A model generated the notes under the pieces. The model had not been told where the DNA came from. It did no database searches and saw only the letters and a list, made by a program, of their open reading frames with translations. This document shows positions 27,422 to 36,564 of a DNA stretch of 64,000 bases, in pieces (position 1 is the stretch's first letter; each line of letters begins with the position of its first letter). The position numbers and the translations under genes are program-made. The DNA lies in NCBI RefSeq assembly GCF_038592985.1, contig NZ_CP151951.1, forward strand, positions 549,001-613,000, given 5' to 3'. This DNA comes from Paenibacillus sp. FSL R10-2782. Its GTDB lineage: Bacteria; Bacillota; Bacilli; Paenibacillales; Paenibacillaceae.

Positions 27422-28783
27422 TTAAATTAACACACTCAGCAGCATAATCAAACCGAAAGCGACCAGGGAGAGGATCGTTTCCATCGCGGTCCATGATTTG
27501 AGCGTCTGCGGAACCGTCATGTTGAAAAATTCTTTGATCATCCAAAAACCGGCGTCATTCACATGCGAAAGGATCAGCGATCCCGCTCCTGTAGCAAGCA
27601 CAACCAGCTCGACATTCGCGCCAGGTGTAAGTGCCACCACAGGTGCGACAATACCGGAGCCTGTCGTCATCGCGACTGTAGCGGACCCGGTGGCAACACG
27701 AATGAGCGCAGCGACCAGAAAAGCAAACACGATTACATTCATATGCGTCCCCGTAGCCACCGCTGCAATGGCCTGACCTACGCCGCTGTCGATCAATACG
27801 GTTTTAAACGCGCCACCACTGCCGATGATTAAAATAATAGAGGCTGTGGGTGCCAGACATTCACTGGTAAAACGGGACAAGTCCTCTTTCTTCAAGCCGC
27901 GTGCGTAACCAAGCGAGAAAAACGAAAATACAGCCGCAATCAGTAACGCCATAACTTCATCACCGATGAATTTGAAAAATACCGTAAGTGGATGCGCATT
28001 GGATGGGTCCACGATTTCAGCGACCGATCCGCTGAGCATCAGGATAACAGGCAGCAAAATCGTAAACAAGGTAATCCAAAAAGGAGGTAACTGCCGTCCT
28101 GTTGTATTGGTGAACTGCTCGTCCAGCTTCTCGGATGGTCTGACCATGATTTTTTTGCCAATCCAGGCACCGAAGACCGGGCCTGCAATAATAGCGGACG
28201 GAATGCCGACGATGAGCGCATACCCTATCGTGCGTCCGATATTGGCATTAAAGGCTTCAATGGCGATCATCGGAGCCGGATGGGGCGGCAAAAGACCATG
28301 TACCGTCGATAGCCCCGCCAGCATGGGAATACCGATTTTCAGCAGTGACATATTCATTTTACGGGCGACTGTGAACAGAATCGGAATTAATAAAATAATA
28401 CCAACTTCGAAAAATACCGGAATACCCACGATAAAGCCTACGATCATCATGGCCCAATGGACACGTTTTTCACCAAACCGATCCATAAGTGTAGTTGCAA
28501 TACGCTCAGCACCGCCGGATTCTGCCATCATTTTACCAAGCATGGTGCCCAGCCCAATTACGATTGCGATGGAACCAAGCGTGCTGCCAAGGCCCTTGGT
28601 GATGGAGGCAGTAACTTCATGTCCCGGCATCCCGTTAACCAGCCCGAGAAATACGGATGAAAGCAGTAGTGAAACAAAGGGATTCCATTTAAACTTGGCA
28701 ATCAGCAAAATCAAAAGAATGATGGTAATTAGTGCCCACGTAAGTAGTGAAGCGTTATGGCTCAAGCCGAATAGGGTGTTCAT
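27422..28783 (-). CDS. gntP: Gluconate:H+ symporter
   Basis: The 453-residue membrane protein has about 12-13 hydrophobic segments and the typical GntP phrases VIGLGTMLGKMMAESGGAERIA and PHPAPMIA. It imports gluconate with protons. AAGGAGG precedes its ATG by about ten bases. It is followed by gntK. A GntR-type operator and a terminator-like hairpin separate it from gntR, so gntPK can be transcribed apart from gntR. Other GntP-family members transport idonate or glycerate, but the neighbours favour gluconate. Confidence 0.95.
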   Translation of the reverse strand: MNTLFGLSHNASLLTWALITIILLILLIAKFKWNPFVSLLLSSVFLGLVNGMPGHEVTASITKGLGSTLGSIAIVIGLGTMLGKMMAESGGAERIATTLMDRFGEKRVHWAMMIVGFIVGIPVFFEVGIILLIPILFTVARKMNMSLLKIGIPMLAGLSTVHGLLPPHPAPMIAIEAFNANIGRTIGYALIVGIPSAIIAGPVFGAWIGKKIMVRPSEKLDEQFTNTTGRQLPPFWITLFTILLPVILMLSGSVAEIVDPSNAHPLTVFFKFIGDEVMALLIAAVFSFFSLGYARGLKKEDLSRFTSECLAPTASIILIIGSGGAFKTVLIDSGVGQAIAAVATGTHMNVIVFAFLVAALIRVATGSATVAMTTGSGIVAPVVALTPGANVELVVLATGAGSLILSHVNDAGFWMIKEFFNMTVPQTLKSWTAMETILSLVAFGLIMLLSVLI

Positions 28784-28822
28784 AAAGTAATGCCTCCTTA
28801 TGCGTTAATGTGTAGTACATGT

Positions 28823-28840
28823 ATACTTGTCGACAACTTT
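28823..28840. promoter_or_regulatory. GntR operator ahead of gntPK
   Basis: ATACTTGTCGACAACTTT matches 14 of 18 positions of the operator ATACTTGTATACAAGTAT known for B. subtilis GntR, and it is palindromic around TCGA. Located 40-57 bases ahead of the gntP start. Confidence 0.7.
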
Positions 28841-28847
28841 AGTATAA

Positions 28848-28900
28848 AAAGGAACTGCGCCAGCTTAGAACACATAAAGCGTGGTGCAGCGGCTCCTTTT
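28848..28900 (-). terminator. Imperfect terminator after gntR
   Basis: On the minus strand AAGGAGCCGCTGCACCA pairs imperfectly with TGGCGCAGTTCCTT and is followed by a T run. It would stop most gntR transcripts before the gntPK operator. Confidence 0.5.
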
Positions 28901-28914
28901 ATATATTTTACAGA

Positions 28915-29610
28915 TTAGGACAGACTTTTGCGGTAGGGGGACAGAACGCTGTCGTTTACCGCGTTGCGGGTGTCCTGGTAATGATCCTCGATAAATTCGG
29001 ACAGCTCCTGAGCGCTCCCTTGGTTTAAAGCGTTTGCAAAGGTGCGATGTTTGTGAATCGTGACTTGAGATTCTTCAATCTTAGACGTAAAGCGTTGTTC
29101 TGTGGCAGCCAGCATGACCGTCAGGATCAACTGCCTCATTCCGTTCCAGGTGTGGAAAATACGAGTATGGCCTGCTTCCAGCACCAGAGCCTCATGGAAA
29201 TTGAAGTCCTGAAGAGAAAATTCAACGACGTCTCTGTGCTTGAGAGCGACTTCCATTTTGTCAATCATCCGGTTTAAAGCGGTCACCAATTCGCTATTGT
29301 CTCTATGTACAAATCTTTGTACGACAAAATGCTCAATCAGCACACGTACATCGAATAGCTCCTCCATATCAGCGGGCGTCATGCCGATGACAATCGCCCC
29401 CATGCGCTCCAAGCGAAGCAATCCTTCACTGGAAAGCACTTTTAACGCTTCACGAACAGGAGAACGGCTGGTGCCAAAATCGGCAGCAATCTGATTTTCA
29501 GATAATACTGTGCCGGGCGTCTGCATGCCACGGATAATTTGAAGTCGAAGCTCACAAGCAATCCTTTCACCAAGCGATGCACCCTGTAGCCAGACTGATG
29601 GATATTTCAT
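28915..29610 (-). CDS. gntR: Gluconate operon repressor, FadR-type GntR family
   Basis: The 231-residue repressor has an N-terminal winged helix (about 8-70: LGERIACELRLQIIRG, then AADFGTSRSPVREALKVL, the GntR recognition helix) and a C-terminal FCD-type helical ligand domain with potential metal ligands Asp and His (FNFHEALVLEAGH). By position and motifs it is the gluconate-responsive repressor. The ATG at 29610 has AGGAG seven bases ahead; earlier in-frame starts do not. It probably represses itself and gntPK until gluconate binds. Confidence 0.92.
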   Translation of the reverse strand: MKYPSVWLQGASLGERIACELRLQIIRGMQTPGTVLSENQIAADFGTSRSPVREALKVLSSEGLLRLERMGAIVIGMTPADMEELFDVRVLIEHFVVQRFVHRDNSELVTALNRMIDKMEVALKHRDVVEFSLQDFNFHEALVLEAGHTRIFHTWNGMRQLILTVMLAATEQRFTSKIEESQVTIHKHRTFANALNQGSAQELSEFIEDHYQDTRNAVNDSVLSPYRKSLS

Positions 29611-29653
29611 GTGCATACTCCTATCCTGGAAATTTCGGTTGCCTCTTTCGGGC

Positions 29654-29669
29654 ATACTTGTATACAAGT
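29654..29669. promoter_or_regulatory. GntR operator ahead of gntR
   Basis: ATACTTGTATACAAGT agrees fully with the B. subtilis GntR operator over 16 bases. It lies just after the predicted gntR start site. A partial copy, ATACTTGTAAAC, lies at 29698-29709 and overlaps the -35 region. Confidence 0.85.
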
Positions 29670-29677
29670 TATGAAGT

Positions 29678-29707
29678 ATTATATACCCCGTAAAAGATAC
29701 TTGTAAA
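29678..29707 (-). promoter_or_regulatory. SigA-type promoter of gntR
   Basis: On the minus strand TTTACA (29702-29707), an 18-base spacer and a perfect TATAAT (29678-29683). The operator at 29654-29669 sits directly downstream, over the start of transcription. Confidence 0.65.
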
Positions 29708-29826
29708 CGGTGTCAATGGACATCGGTTCCATTTCAATGCTTTTAGCGTTACAATAGAAGTAGAAAAGAAGCAGGAAAAAGCAGCAGTGAAAGTGGAACG
29801 AACACGGAAAAGAAGGAGATCGTTTA

Positions 29827-30573
29827 ATGATTATTATTAAAACCAAAGAACAAATTGAAAATATGAAGAAAGCTGGCGAAATTTTGGCTGCTTGCCACCG
29901 GGAAATTGCCAAAATGATCAAGCCTGGAATTACAACGCTGGAAATTGACGCCTTCGCGGAATCGTTTATGAAAAAGCATGGCGCAACGCCGGAACAAAAG
30001 GGCTACAACGGCTACCAGTTTGCGACTTGCGGATCGCCTAACGATGTCATTTGCCACGGTTTCCCGAACAAGACACCGTTGAAGGACGGGGACATTGTGA
30101 CGATTGACATGGTCGTAAACCTGAACGGCTGGCTGGCGGATTCCGCCTGGTCGTATGCCGTGGGTAATGTTTCCGAGCAGGCGCAAAAGCTGCTGGACGT
30201 TACCAAGGAATCCCTGTACAGAGGGATTGAGCAGGCTGTAATCGGTAACCGGATTGGAGATATTTCCCATGCGATTCAAACCTATGCGGAAGCGGAAGGC
30301 TTCTCGGTTGTGCGCGAATTCATCGGTCACGGTATCGGAGAAGATATGCATGAGCAACCGCAGGTTCCGCATTATGGACCACCGCATCGCGGACCTCGCT
30401 TGAAGGAAGGCATGGTCATTACGATTGAGCCGATGCTGAACACGGGCACCTACCGCAGTAAAGTGGATGCAGACGGATGGACGGCACGTACAATGGACGG
30501 CGGCTTGTCGGCGCAATACGAGCATACGCTGGCGATTACAGCAGACGGCCCGATTATTTTGACACAGCAATAA
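29827..30573 (+). CDS. map: Methionine aminopeptidase type I
   Basis: This enzyme removes the initiator Met from nascent proteins. The 248-residue protein has all five metal ligands in place: Asp94, Asp105, His168, Glu201 and Glu232, with the substrate His77 in CHGFP. There is no N-terminal extension, and a strong AAGGAG site lies ten bases upstream of the ATG. It stands alone and not beside ribosomal protein genes, so it is probably the second, YflG (MapB)-type copy found in many Bacillales. A terminator follows. Confidence 0.95.
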   Translation: MIIIKTKEQIENMKKAGEILAACHREIAKMIKPGITTLEIDAFAESFMKKHGATPEQKGYNGYQFATCGSPNDVICHGFPNKTPLKDGDIVTIDMVVNLNGWLADSAWSYAVGNVSEQAQKLLDVTKESLYRGIEQAVIGNRIGDISHAIQTYAEAEGFSVVREFIGHGIGEDMHEQPQVPHYGPPHRGPRLKEGMVITIEPMLNTGTYRSKVDADGWTARTMDGGLSAQYEHTLAITADGPIILTQQ

Positions 30574-30583
30574 GCCACAAGAC

Positions 30584-30623
30584 AAAAAGACACGACTCTC
30601 CTGTTGGAGGATCGTGTCTTTTT
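30584..30623 (+). terminator. Terminator after map
   Basis: AAAAAGACACGA and TCGTGTCTTTTT form a 12-base stem with further pairing of CTCTCC and GGAGGA. Very strong. Confidence 0.9.
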
Positions 30624-30789
30624 GGTTCAGCATTTTGCATTATTCGATTCCCAATGCTCGAAAGTACAATAGATAGACGAACTAAACCGTTTCAATCTAT
30701 ATATTGCTGATCTGAAATCGCTCTTGGGATTGTTGCAAAATGCTCAGGTGTATGCAACAACATGCTTGCTGCACGCGAGTATCTGTTTG

Positions 30790-31287
30790 TCAGATTCGGA
30801 CTTCTGCCTCATTCGGATTGAGCTGACGATATTGAAAATACATACGGAGCCGCCAGTGCAGCAATGTCCCGAACGCGAGGATGAAAAATAACCCTGCCGT
30901 CTGTGGAATGGTAATGTAGCGCTGAATAAACTCATGCAGCAGCAGGCGAACGATCAGCAGACTGATCAGGATAAAAAAGAAGGTGCGTGAGCGTTGTACA
31001 AAAACCTGTCCTTCTTGCATCTCAAACCTGGTGCTGCGAATCAGCGGATACGAGAAAATAAACCAGCCGATCAGAAAAGCGCCCATCGCCCAAAGCCAGG
31101 GAACCCGTACCTCTGGCACGATAAACATCATAAAGCCGGTGCTCATGCCGAGCGGAGGGATGATAATCTTTTTGGCGTTAACCGGGCGATGACCTGTCTT
31201 CATACGGATGAAAATAGCCGAAACAGCGATCAAGATCATGCCGAAGGTTGCGCCATATTGCAGAATTGGGGTGCTGATATGAATCAT
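30790..31287 (-). CDS. ccdC: CcdC-family membrane protein (DUF1453)
   Basis: The 165-residue protein has about five transmembrane helices and charged loops, and matches the length and hydrophobic pattern of B. subtilis CcdC (about 160 residues), a protein encoded near cytochrome c maturation genes but not essential for it. The phrases IRMKTGHRPVNAKKIIIPP and FMMFIVPEVRVP are typical. AGAGGGGG lies ahead of the ATG. It follows bdbC on the same strand with a 168-base gap; both are linked to thiol chemistry. Its exact job is unknown. Confidence 0.85.
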   Translation of the reverse strand: MIHISTPILQYGATFGMILIAVSAIFIRMKTGHRPVNAKKIIIPPLGMSTGFMMFIVPEVRVPWLWAMGAFLIGWFIFSYPLIRSTRFEMQEGQVFVQRSRTFFFILISLLIVRLLLHEFIQRYITIPQTAGLFFILAFGTLLHWRLRMYFQYRQLNPNEAEVRI

Positions 31288-31455
31288 GGACTGGGCCCCC
31301 TCTATAAGAAATGTAAGCGTTATTGGCCAGACTGCAAATATTTTTCATTATACCACATATGTAATGGATATATTTAGTTACAGTCTTTCCTCCGGCAAGC
31401 GGATTATACGCTCGATTGTGGTGACTGGCCCAACGATCTCGGGTCTTTATCATAC

Positions 31456-31932
31456 TTATGCAAGATTCTCTGCTTGTACCTCTCCTTGCGCCGATTTTTT
31501 CTCCTGACGCATGATATACCCCATGGCTGTAATAATAAGGATAAAGGCGATGAGCGCGAGAAAAGGAATGGTAATAAAATCAAACCAGTTCAGATAATCC
31601 TGTTCACAGGATACTCTTCCACAGGAAGTTGAAGCCTGTGTAGCCGCTTTGGCGGCTGCATGGATACGCTGAATCGTAAAATGATAGGCCGAAATCGCGC
31701 CTCCAATGATAGCCAACGGCATGACATAACGACGAATTCCCGTGTCCCCTCGAAAATAAGCGATTCCGAGCAGCAGAGTCAGGGGATACATCAGAATGCG
31801 CTGAAACCAGCATAGCTTGCAAGGCTCATACCCCAAAATTTCGCTGAGATAGAGGCTGCCTAATGTGGCCACACAAGCTACAACCCAGGCGGCAAACAAA
31901 GCAATATCCGTTTTTTTAAACGATCCAATCAT
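31456..31932 (-). CDS. bdbC: DsbB-family thiol oxidoreductase BdbC
   Basis: BdbC reoxidises the thiol oxidase BdbD and passes electrons to quinone, so that exported proteins gain disulfides. The 158-residue protein has four transmembrane helices and both redox pairs: C38-x-x-C41 after helix 1 (EPCKLCWFQR) and C104/C109 in the second outer loop. The ATG at 31932 is chosen because AAAAAGGAG lies nine bases upstream; an upstream in-frame start has no site. The partner bdbD is not in the window. Confidence 0.92.
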   Translation of the reverse strand: MIGSFKKTDIALFAAWVVACVATLGSLYLSEILGYEPCKLCWFQRILMYPLTLLLGIAYFRGDTGIRRYVMPLAIIGGAISAYHFTIQRIHAAAKAATQASTSCGRVSCEQDYLNWFDFITIPFLALIAFILIITAMGYIMRQEKKSAQGEVQAENLA

Positions 31933-32067
31933 AGTAACGCTCCTTTTTGGATTCAAATGCGAACAAAATGAACTCACCGTGTCTGGTCCGATCAGCAGGC
32001 CTCTGCCGATATGGATGTCTTATCCGTATTGTACTGTATTTTGAGTGCAGGGTCATACTTAAACATA

Positions 32068-32096
32068 TTGACATCATTCACTATCGTTTTTATAAT
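32068..32096 (+). promoter_or_regulatory. Consensus SigA promoter of the nitroreductase
   Basis: Perfect TTGACA (32068-32073), 17-base spacer, perfect TATAAT (32091-32096). The start codon is about 75 bases downstream of -10. Such an exact match usually gives strong transcription or is held by a repressor. Confidence 0.85.
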
Positions 32097-32172
32097 TACA
32101 ATAGTTTGGGAAGTTAATAAGGATTCAAGATTCAGATATATATACTATGAGAAGTGTAGGAGTGTGTCCAGA

Positions 32173-32799
32173 ATGTCGAGTATCGAAAAGAACGAAACTC
32201 TGTCTGTCATTAGTGAAAGACATGCGGTAAAAAGTTATGTTAAGGATTTTAAATTGCCAGAGGAAGATCTGGAAGCTATTTTGACAGCTGCGATAGAAGC
32301 TCCTTCCGCCTGGAACCTTCAACACTGGAAATTCCTCGTGATTGAAACCGAAGCTGACAAGCAAAAGTTGCTGCCTATCGCTTACAACCAGGGTCAAGTA
32401 GCGGAAAGCTCTGTAACCATTGCCGTTTTGGGTGATCTGGAAGCGAACCGTAACGCAGTGATTTATGATCAAGCGGTAGACGCTGGTACAATGCCCGCAG
32501 AAATCCGTGACGCATTGGTAGGTCAAATCAACGGTGCTTACCAAAACGCACAAGTAGCTCGGGATGCAGCGATCCTGAACTCTGCTTTTGCGGCACAGAA
32601 TATTATGCTGGCTGCTAAATCGCTTGGCTATGACACTTGCGCTATGGGTGGTTTTATTCCTGCGCAATTAATTGAGCAATTCAACATTCCTGCACGTTAC
32701 CTGCCAACGATGCTGATTACGGTAGGTAAAGCACAAGTACCAGCACGTCCATCAGGACGTTTCCCATTGTCTGAAGTTGTTGTAAAAGCTAGCTTCTAA
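32173..32799 (+). CDS. Nitroreductase family FMN enzyme
   Basis: The 208-residue protein is an FMN-dependent NAD(P)H oxidoreductase of the YodC/MhqN/YdfN type, which reduces quinones or nitro-compounds. It shows the N-terminal phosphate-binding ERHAVKSY, the APSAWNLQHW stretch that contacts FMN, and the GYDTCAMGGF region near the C-terminus. The ATG at 32173 gives the usual family length; a longer frame beginning at 32011 runs through the promoter and is rejected. The gene is monocistronic, with a consensus promoter and a strong terminator. MhqN-like proteins answer to quinone stress, but no MhqR-like operator was identified. Confidence 0.92.
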   Translation: MSSIEKNETLSVISERHAVKSYVKDFKLPEEDLEAILTAAIEAPSAWNLQHWKFLVIETEADKQKLLPIAYNQGQVAESSVTIAVLGDLEANRNAVIYDQAVDAGTMPAEIRDALVGQINGAYQNAQVARDAAILNSAFAAQNIMLAAKSLGYDTCAMGGFIPAQLIEQFNIPARYLPTMLITVGKAQVPARPSGRFPLSEVVVKASF

Positions 32800-32815
32800 G
32801 AAGAATTTTTAACAT

Positions 32816-32862
32816 AAAAAGGGTGTTCCTGCAACCATCGTGGTTGGGGGAACACCCTTTTG
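32816..32862. terminator. Terminator between nitroreductase and mprF
   Basis: AAAAGGGTGTTCC and GGAACACCCTTTT form a 13-base stem, with inner CAACC/GGTTG pairing. It can serve both convergent genes. Confidence 0.9.
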
Positions 32863-32897
32863 TTATGCCTGCCTTTCGTTGCAAGAAAGCTTTTACT

Positions 32898-35540
32898 CTA
32901 ATCCGAACGCTTGGAAACGAGATATACCAATTCCAGCGTCAGAATAGGCAAAAAGACAGAAGCCGGATAGGCCAGATAGCGTGGCTCCCATTGCGGCTTG
33001 AACTTATCCTTGAAGCGGCGCAGCCCTTGAAAGCCGTAAAAATGTCCTCCGTATTGGAAAACGAGCCGAGCCAGTTTTTCCTCGCGCAACGCTTTTTCGC
33101 TTTGTCCTACTTGGGACAGCGGAGCCATGCCCAGATTGAATGTTGTATACCCGCTGTCCTTGGCCCACTCGATCACTCGTGTGAACAAGTAGTCCATTGT
33201 GCCATTCGGTGTATCGGGCAGATGACGCATCAGGTCTATGGAGACCGTCTGTCCACGATCATAGGCAGGAGCCATGGTGGCGAAGGCGATGATCTTTCCT
33301 TCAGTGTCCTTTAACAGTGCAATCGGGGCTAACTGAAGATAAGGCTCTTTGAACCAGCCAAGCGAATAGCCCTTCTCCTTCCGTCCGTCCAGCCAGATAT
33401 TCGAAATATGACGAAGCTCCTCAATTAACGCTCCATCCAAAGGCGGCTGGATCATCTCGAACGTGTACCCCTCGCGGTCAAAGCGGTTTTTGGCGCTGCG
33501 CAGCACCTGATTGCTTTTACCTGTCAGTGTAAAGGACTCCAGCGGCACCAGCGCTTCCTCGCCCAGCTTGAAAAACCGATAGCCGTTCTCATGGTAGATG
33601 GACAAATACTCCGGTGATGCCTGATAAAATACAGCCGTTAACGCATATCGGTCTGCGAAGCGCTGAAATTCCTGAATCGCTTCGCTCACACGTTCCTTCG
33701 GACCGAGCGGGTCACCTAGCACAATCAGTTTGTCCCGGCTGCGGGCATAGGGAATAACCACTTGTTCGTTCTTGGTCCAATACAGATACTTATCGCCGAG
33801 AAAGAGCATATGAGAAACTAAATTGCCGCCCTGCTTTTCCAAAAATGCTTTTAGCTTATCCAGCTCTTGCAAGTCAGGTAGATTGCCAATTCCACGCTGG
33901 GGGCGGAGGAAGAAATACACCGTCAGGAACACCCACGCCAAAATCAGACTGAACACCGCTGTAACCCCGTAATCGCTGCGGTTCATAAAAAAGTCCAGAT
34001 GGACCTTGGCGTGCAGATTGCGCATAAACGCAGTATTGGAGCCTGCCCCGATGACAAAATAAGCGCCGGTCACAAGCAGAGACAATCCGCCCCAGATTAA
34101 AATATTGTGCCGATTCAGCGGCGCACTAATCCGATAAAACCGCGAGCGCGAGATCCACAGCATCAGCGCAACGAACAGCAGGAATAGGGCTTCCTCGAAA
34201 TCCAGACCCTTAATGAAGGTGAAAATGGACCCTGCAAGCAGCAGTACCAGCGTCAGCCGAAGGGCTCTGCGAATGCGCAGGGATATGCCGTGAGACAGCA
34301 CCACGAGCATAATTCCGATGACGACGGAGATTTCATGCGACAGGCGCATGACGGGCAGACTGAGCAGATGCTCGGCAAAACGTAGCCGATATAGCAGACC
34401 GGGTGTAGCCGCCGACAGGAGAAGCACCACACCGGAGATGAGCACCAGCTTGCCAAGTGCCCATACCCCCAGGTCGGCCAGAAATCGGAATTGACCAGGC
34501 CAGCCCCATACCTTTTGCCAAGCGTTGAGTGAGGTTTCCCAGCTTGTCTCTGCCAGTTGGCTCAGGCGTTCGCTGCGTGGAATCATTTCCAGCGCAGCCA
34601 GCACTAGACCGATCAGCCACGGAAGGATGTAATAAAAGACGCGAAAGGCCAGTAGCACAGCCAATGCCCGATCCGAGTTGGCGCCTGCCATTTGCAGCCC
34701 GAGCAGGGCAATAATATCGAAAGCGCCGACTCCACCGGGCGCAAGACTGATCAGTCCGGCAATCGCGGCAATCACATAAATGCCGAACACGGCATTCATC
34801 GGCAGCTCATGCAGCAAGTGCGAGCCGATCCATGCAAAGGTAAGGCCGGCCAGCAGCCATTCCAGCAGCGAAGCGCCAATGGAGGCGGAGATGGTGGACC
34901 AGGAAAGCTGGCCAGCTCCCTTGTTGAACCATGTGGCGTAACGTTTGGAGCGCTGCATAATCAGGAACAACGGCAGGTACAGCGCCATTCCCCATAATGC
35001 CCAATGAAGCCACGGATGAGCATCCAGCACGGACTGTACAGGATACAGATGGGCAATCGCGCCCCAAGCCAGCAAAGAAAGCCCGGTAATGACTACGGGC
35101 GAAAGAAACACAACCGCAGAGGTGATGACCCCCAGCGGCACGCCGCTTTTTTTGTACAGCACCGTACGCAATCCCGCTCCTGTAAAGCCGGCGAAGCCAA
35201 AGACATTGTTGAAGGTATTCGAAATCCAGGCGTACCGGAATGTCGCTCCGGGCTTGACCTGTAGCTTGAAATGATGCCTGATCACGTAATCGTATGCGCT
35301 CATGGCGGCCACGGCTATCAGTGAGAACAAGCCGATTTCGATGAGAAAGGTAGCATCCATTCGCCGCAGCTCATGAAGCATACGTGCCAGATTGAAGCCT
35401 TTCAGCTCTCGTCCAGCCTCCCATATAATAAAAGCCAATACAGCCAGCGGAAGCAAAATACGTGTCAGCCGCTGCCTGTAGATGGTCATCATGAACTGTA
35501 CGATTTTAAAGGATTGGATCGGTTTGTGATTTAAATTCAT
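32898..35540 (-). CDS. mprF: Phosphatidylglycerol lysyltransferase MprF
   Basis: The 880-residue protein adds lysine (or alanine) from aminoacyl-tRNA to phosphatidylglycerol and flips the product outward, which lowers negative surface charge and protects against cationic peptides and some antibiotics. The N-terminal flippase part (about 1-540) has some 14 transmembrane helices. The C-terminal catalytic domain (about 570-870) is a GNAT-like DUF2156 domain with typical phrases such as LVVLGDPLGP-like, GYSLGWF and PDTPNGTMDYLF. The length fits full two-domain MprF. It is divergent from the ATPase gene. Membrane-peptide defence fits the LanFEG-like exporter at 14-17 kb. Confidence 0.95.
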   Translation of the reverse strand: MNLNHKPIQSFKIVQFMMTIYRQRLTRILLPLAVLAFIIWEAGRELKGFNLARMLHELRRMDATFLIEIGLFSLIAVAAMSAYDYVIRHHFKLQVKPGATFRYAWISNTFNNVFGFAGFTGAGLRTVLYKKSGVPLGVITSAVVFLSPVVITGLSLLAWGAIAHLYPVQSVLDAHPWLHWALWGMALYLPLFLIMQRSKRYATWFNKGAGQLSWSTISASIGASLLEWLLAGLTFAWIGSHLLHELPMNAVFGIYVIAAIAGLISLAPGGVGAFDIIALLGLQMAGANSDRALAVLLAFRVFYYILPWLIGLVLAALEMIPRSERLSQLAETSWETSLNAWQKVWGWPGQFRFLADLGVWALGKLVLISGVVLLLSAATPGLLYRLRFAEHLLSLPVMRLSHEISVVIGIMLVVLSHGISLRIRRALRLTLVLLLAGSIFTFIKGLDFEEALFLLFVALMLWISRSRFYRISAPLNRHNILIWGGLSLLVTGAYFVIGAGSNTAFMRNLHAKVHLDFFMNRSDYGVTAVFSLILAWVFLTVYFFLRPQRGIGNLPDLQELDKLKAFLEKQGGNLVSHMLFLGDKYLYWTKNEQVVIPYARSRDKLIVLGDPLGPKERVSEAIQEFQRFADRYALTAVFYQASPEYLSIYHENGYRFFKLGEEALVPLESFTLTGKSNQVLRSAKNRFDREGYTFEMIQPPLDGALIEELRHISNIWLDGRKEKGYSLGWFKEPYLQLAPIALLKDTEGKIIAFATMAPAYDRGQTVSIDLMRHLPDTPNGTMDYLFTRVIEWAKDSGYTTFNLGMAPLSQVGQSEKALREEKLARLVFQYGGHFYGFQGLRRFKDKFKPQWEPRYLAYPASVFLPILTLELVYLVSKRSD

Positions 35541-35754
35541 AGATTCACCTGCCTGAAAAATAATGAAATAGATTCTGAATGATACACGGAGATATCATGC
35601 CCAATGAACAGGCTACTATATATTATACCTGTAATAAACGAATGAATAACAACAGAAGGGTTACGAAAGCCGGATTTCAGATTGATTGCCGTAAATAATT
35701 CCAATATAATGATAGAAAACCCAGTCTTTTGCTTGGTAATGGAGCTGAACAGAC

Positions 35755-36516
35755 ATGAGTATATGGGATCGTGATCTTTTTGTACGTCGATTGGAGCTGA
35801 TGTGGCCGCATGATGCTGACGAGAGCCAATATCCCTTTAATTTAAAAGCCATGCATCAATGGAATGAGCTGAAATTTCACCCGTCTGTTACCTATATTGT
35901 TGGAGAAAACGGTGTGGGTAAATCAACGCTCATGGAAGCGATAGCGGTCGCGTGGGGATTTAATCCGGAGGGTGGCACCCAAAATTTTAATTTCTCTACA
36001 CAGGCCACGCATTCCTCGCTGCATGAGTATGTTCGGCTGGTGAGAGGGGCCCGCAAGCCGCGGGACGGTTTCTTTTTCCGTGCAGAAAGCTACTACAATC
36101 TGGCGACTCATATCGACGAGCTGGATCGGGAAGGCGGTGGCCGGCCCATTCGAGACTCCTATGGAGGAAAATCGTTGCATGAGCAGTCGCATGGTGAATC
36201 TTTTTTTGCCGCGTTTTTGCATCGGTTTGGCGGTCAGGGGCTGTATATTATGGATGAGCCAGAGGCCGCGTTATCGCCCCTGCGCCAGATGGCCATGCTT
36301 GCACGTATCCACGAACTGGTGCAGCAGGGCTCACAGTTTATCATTTCTACGCATTCCCCGATTTTGATGGCCTATCCCGACTCCGTCCTGTACCACCTGA
36401 CACATGAAGGAATAGACACCCGGACGCTGGAGGAAACCGACCATTTCATCATCATGAAACAATTTCTGAATAACAAGGAAAAGATGATACAGGAGCTATT
36501 CGAAGATCCCCAATAA
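35755..36516 (+). CDS. ABC-like AAA_21 ATPase, single domain
   Basis: The 253-residue cytoplasmic protein has a Walker A GENGVGKST (50-58), an ABC-signature equivalent SHGESF, Walker B LYIMDEPEAALSP and H-loop STHSP. There are no membrane helices and no transport partner, so it belongs to the soluble ABC-like (AAA_21/SMC-related) ATPases used in defence or repair. Similar single proteins occur in many Firmicutes genomes. It lies 48 bases before the frameshifted effector-binding gene and 950 bases before the CRISPR array. It could be a lone defence ATPase, but nothing in the sequence proves this. Confidence 0.82.
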   Translation: MSIWDRDLFVRRLELMWPHDADESQYPFNLKAMHQWNELKFHPSVTYIVGENGVGKSTLMEAIAVAWGFNPEGGTQNFNFSTQATHSSLHEYVRLVRGARKPRDGFFFRAESYYNLATHIDELDREGGGRPIRDSYGGKSLHEQSHGESFFAAFLHRFGGQGLYIMDEPEAALSPLRQMAMLARIHELVQQGSQFIISTHSPILMAYPDSVLYHLTHEGIDTRTLEETDHFIIMKQFLNNKEKMIQELFEDPQ

Positions 36517-36564
36517 GGAATGGGTGAACCTCAATAGCATCCGCTTGGATGAGGAGGAAACAGA

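Noticed and set aside
32011..32172. Upstream ATG for the nitroreductase
   Set aside because: The extension runs over the perfect TTGACA-17-TATAAT promoter, so it cannot be translated from that transcript.
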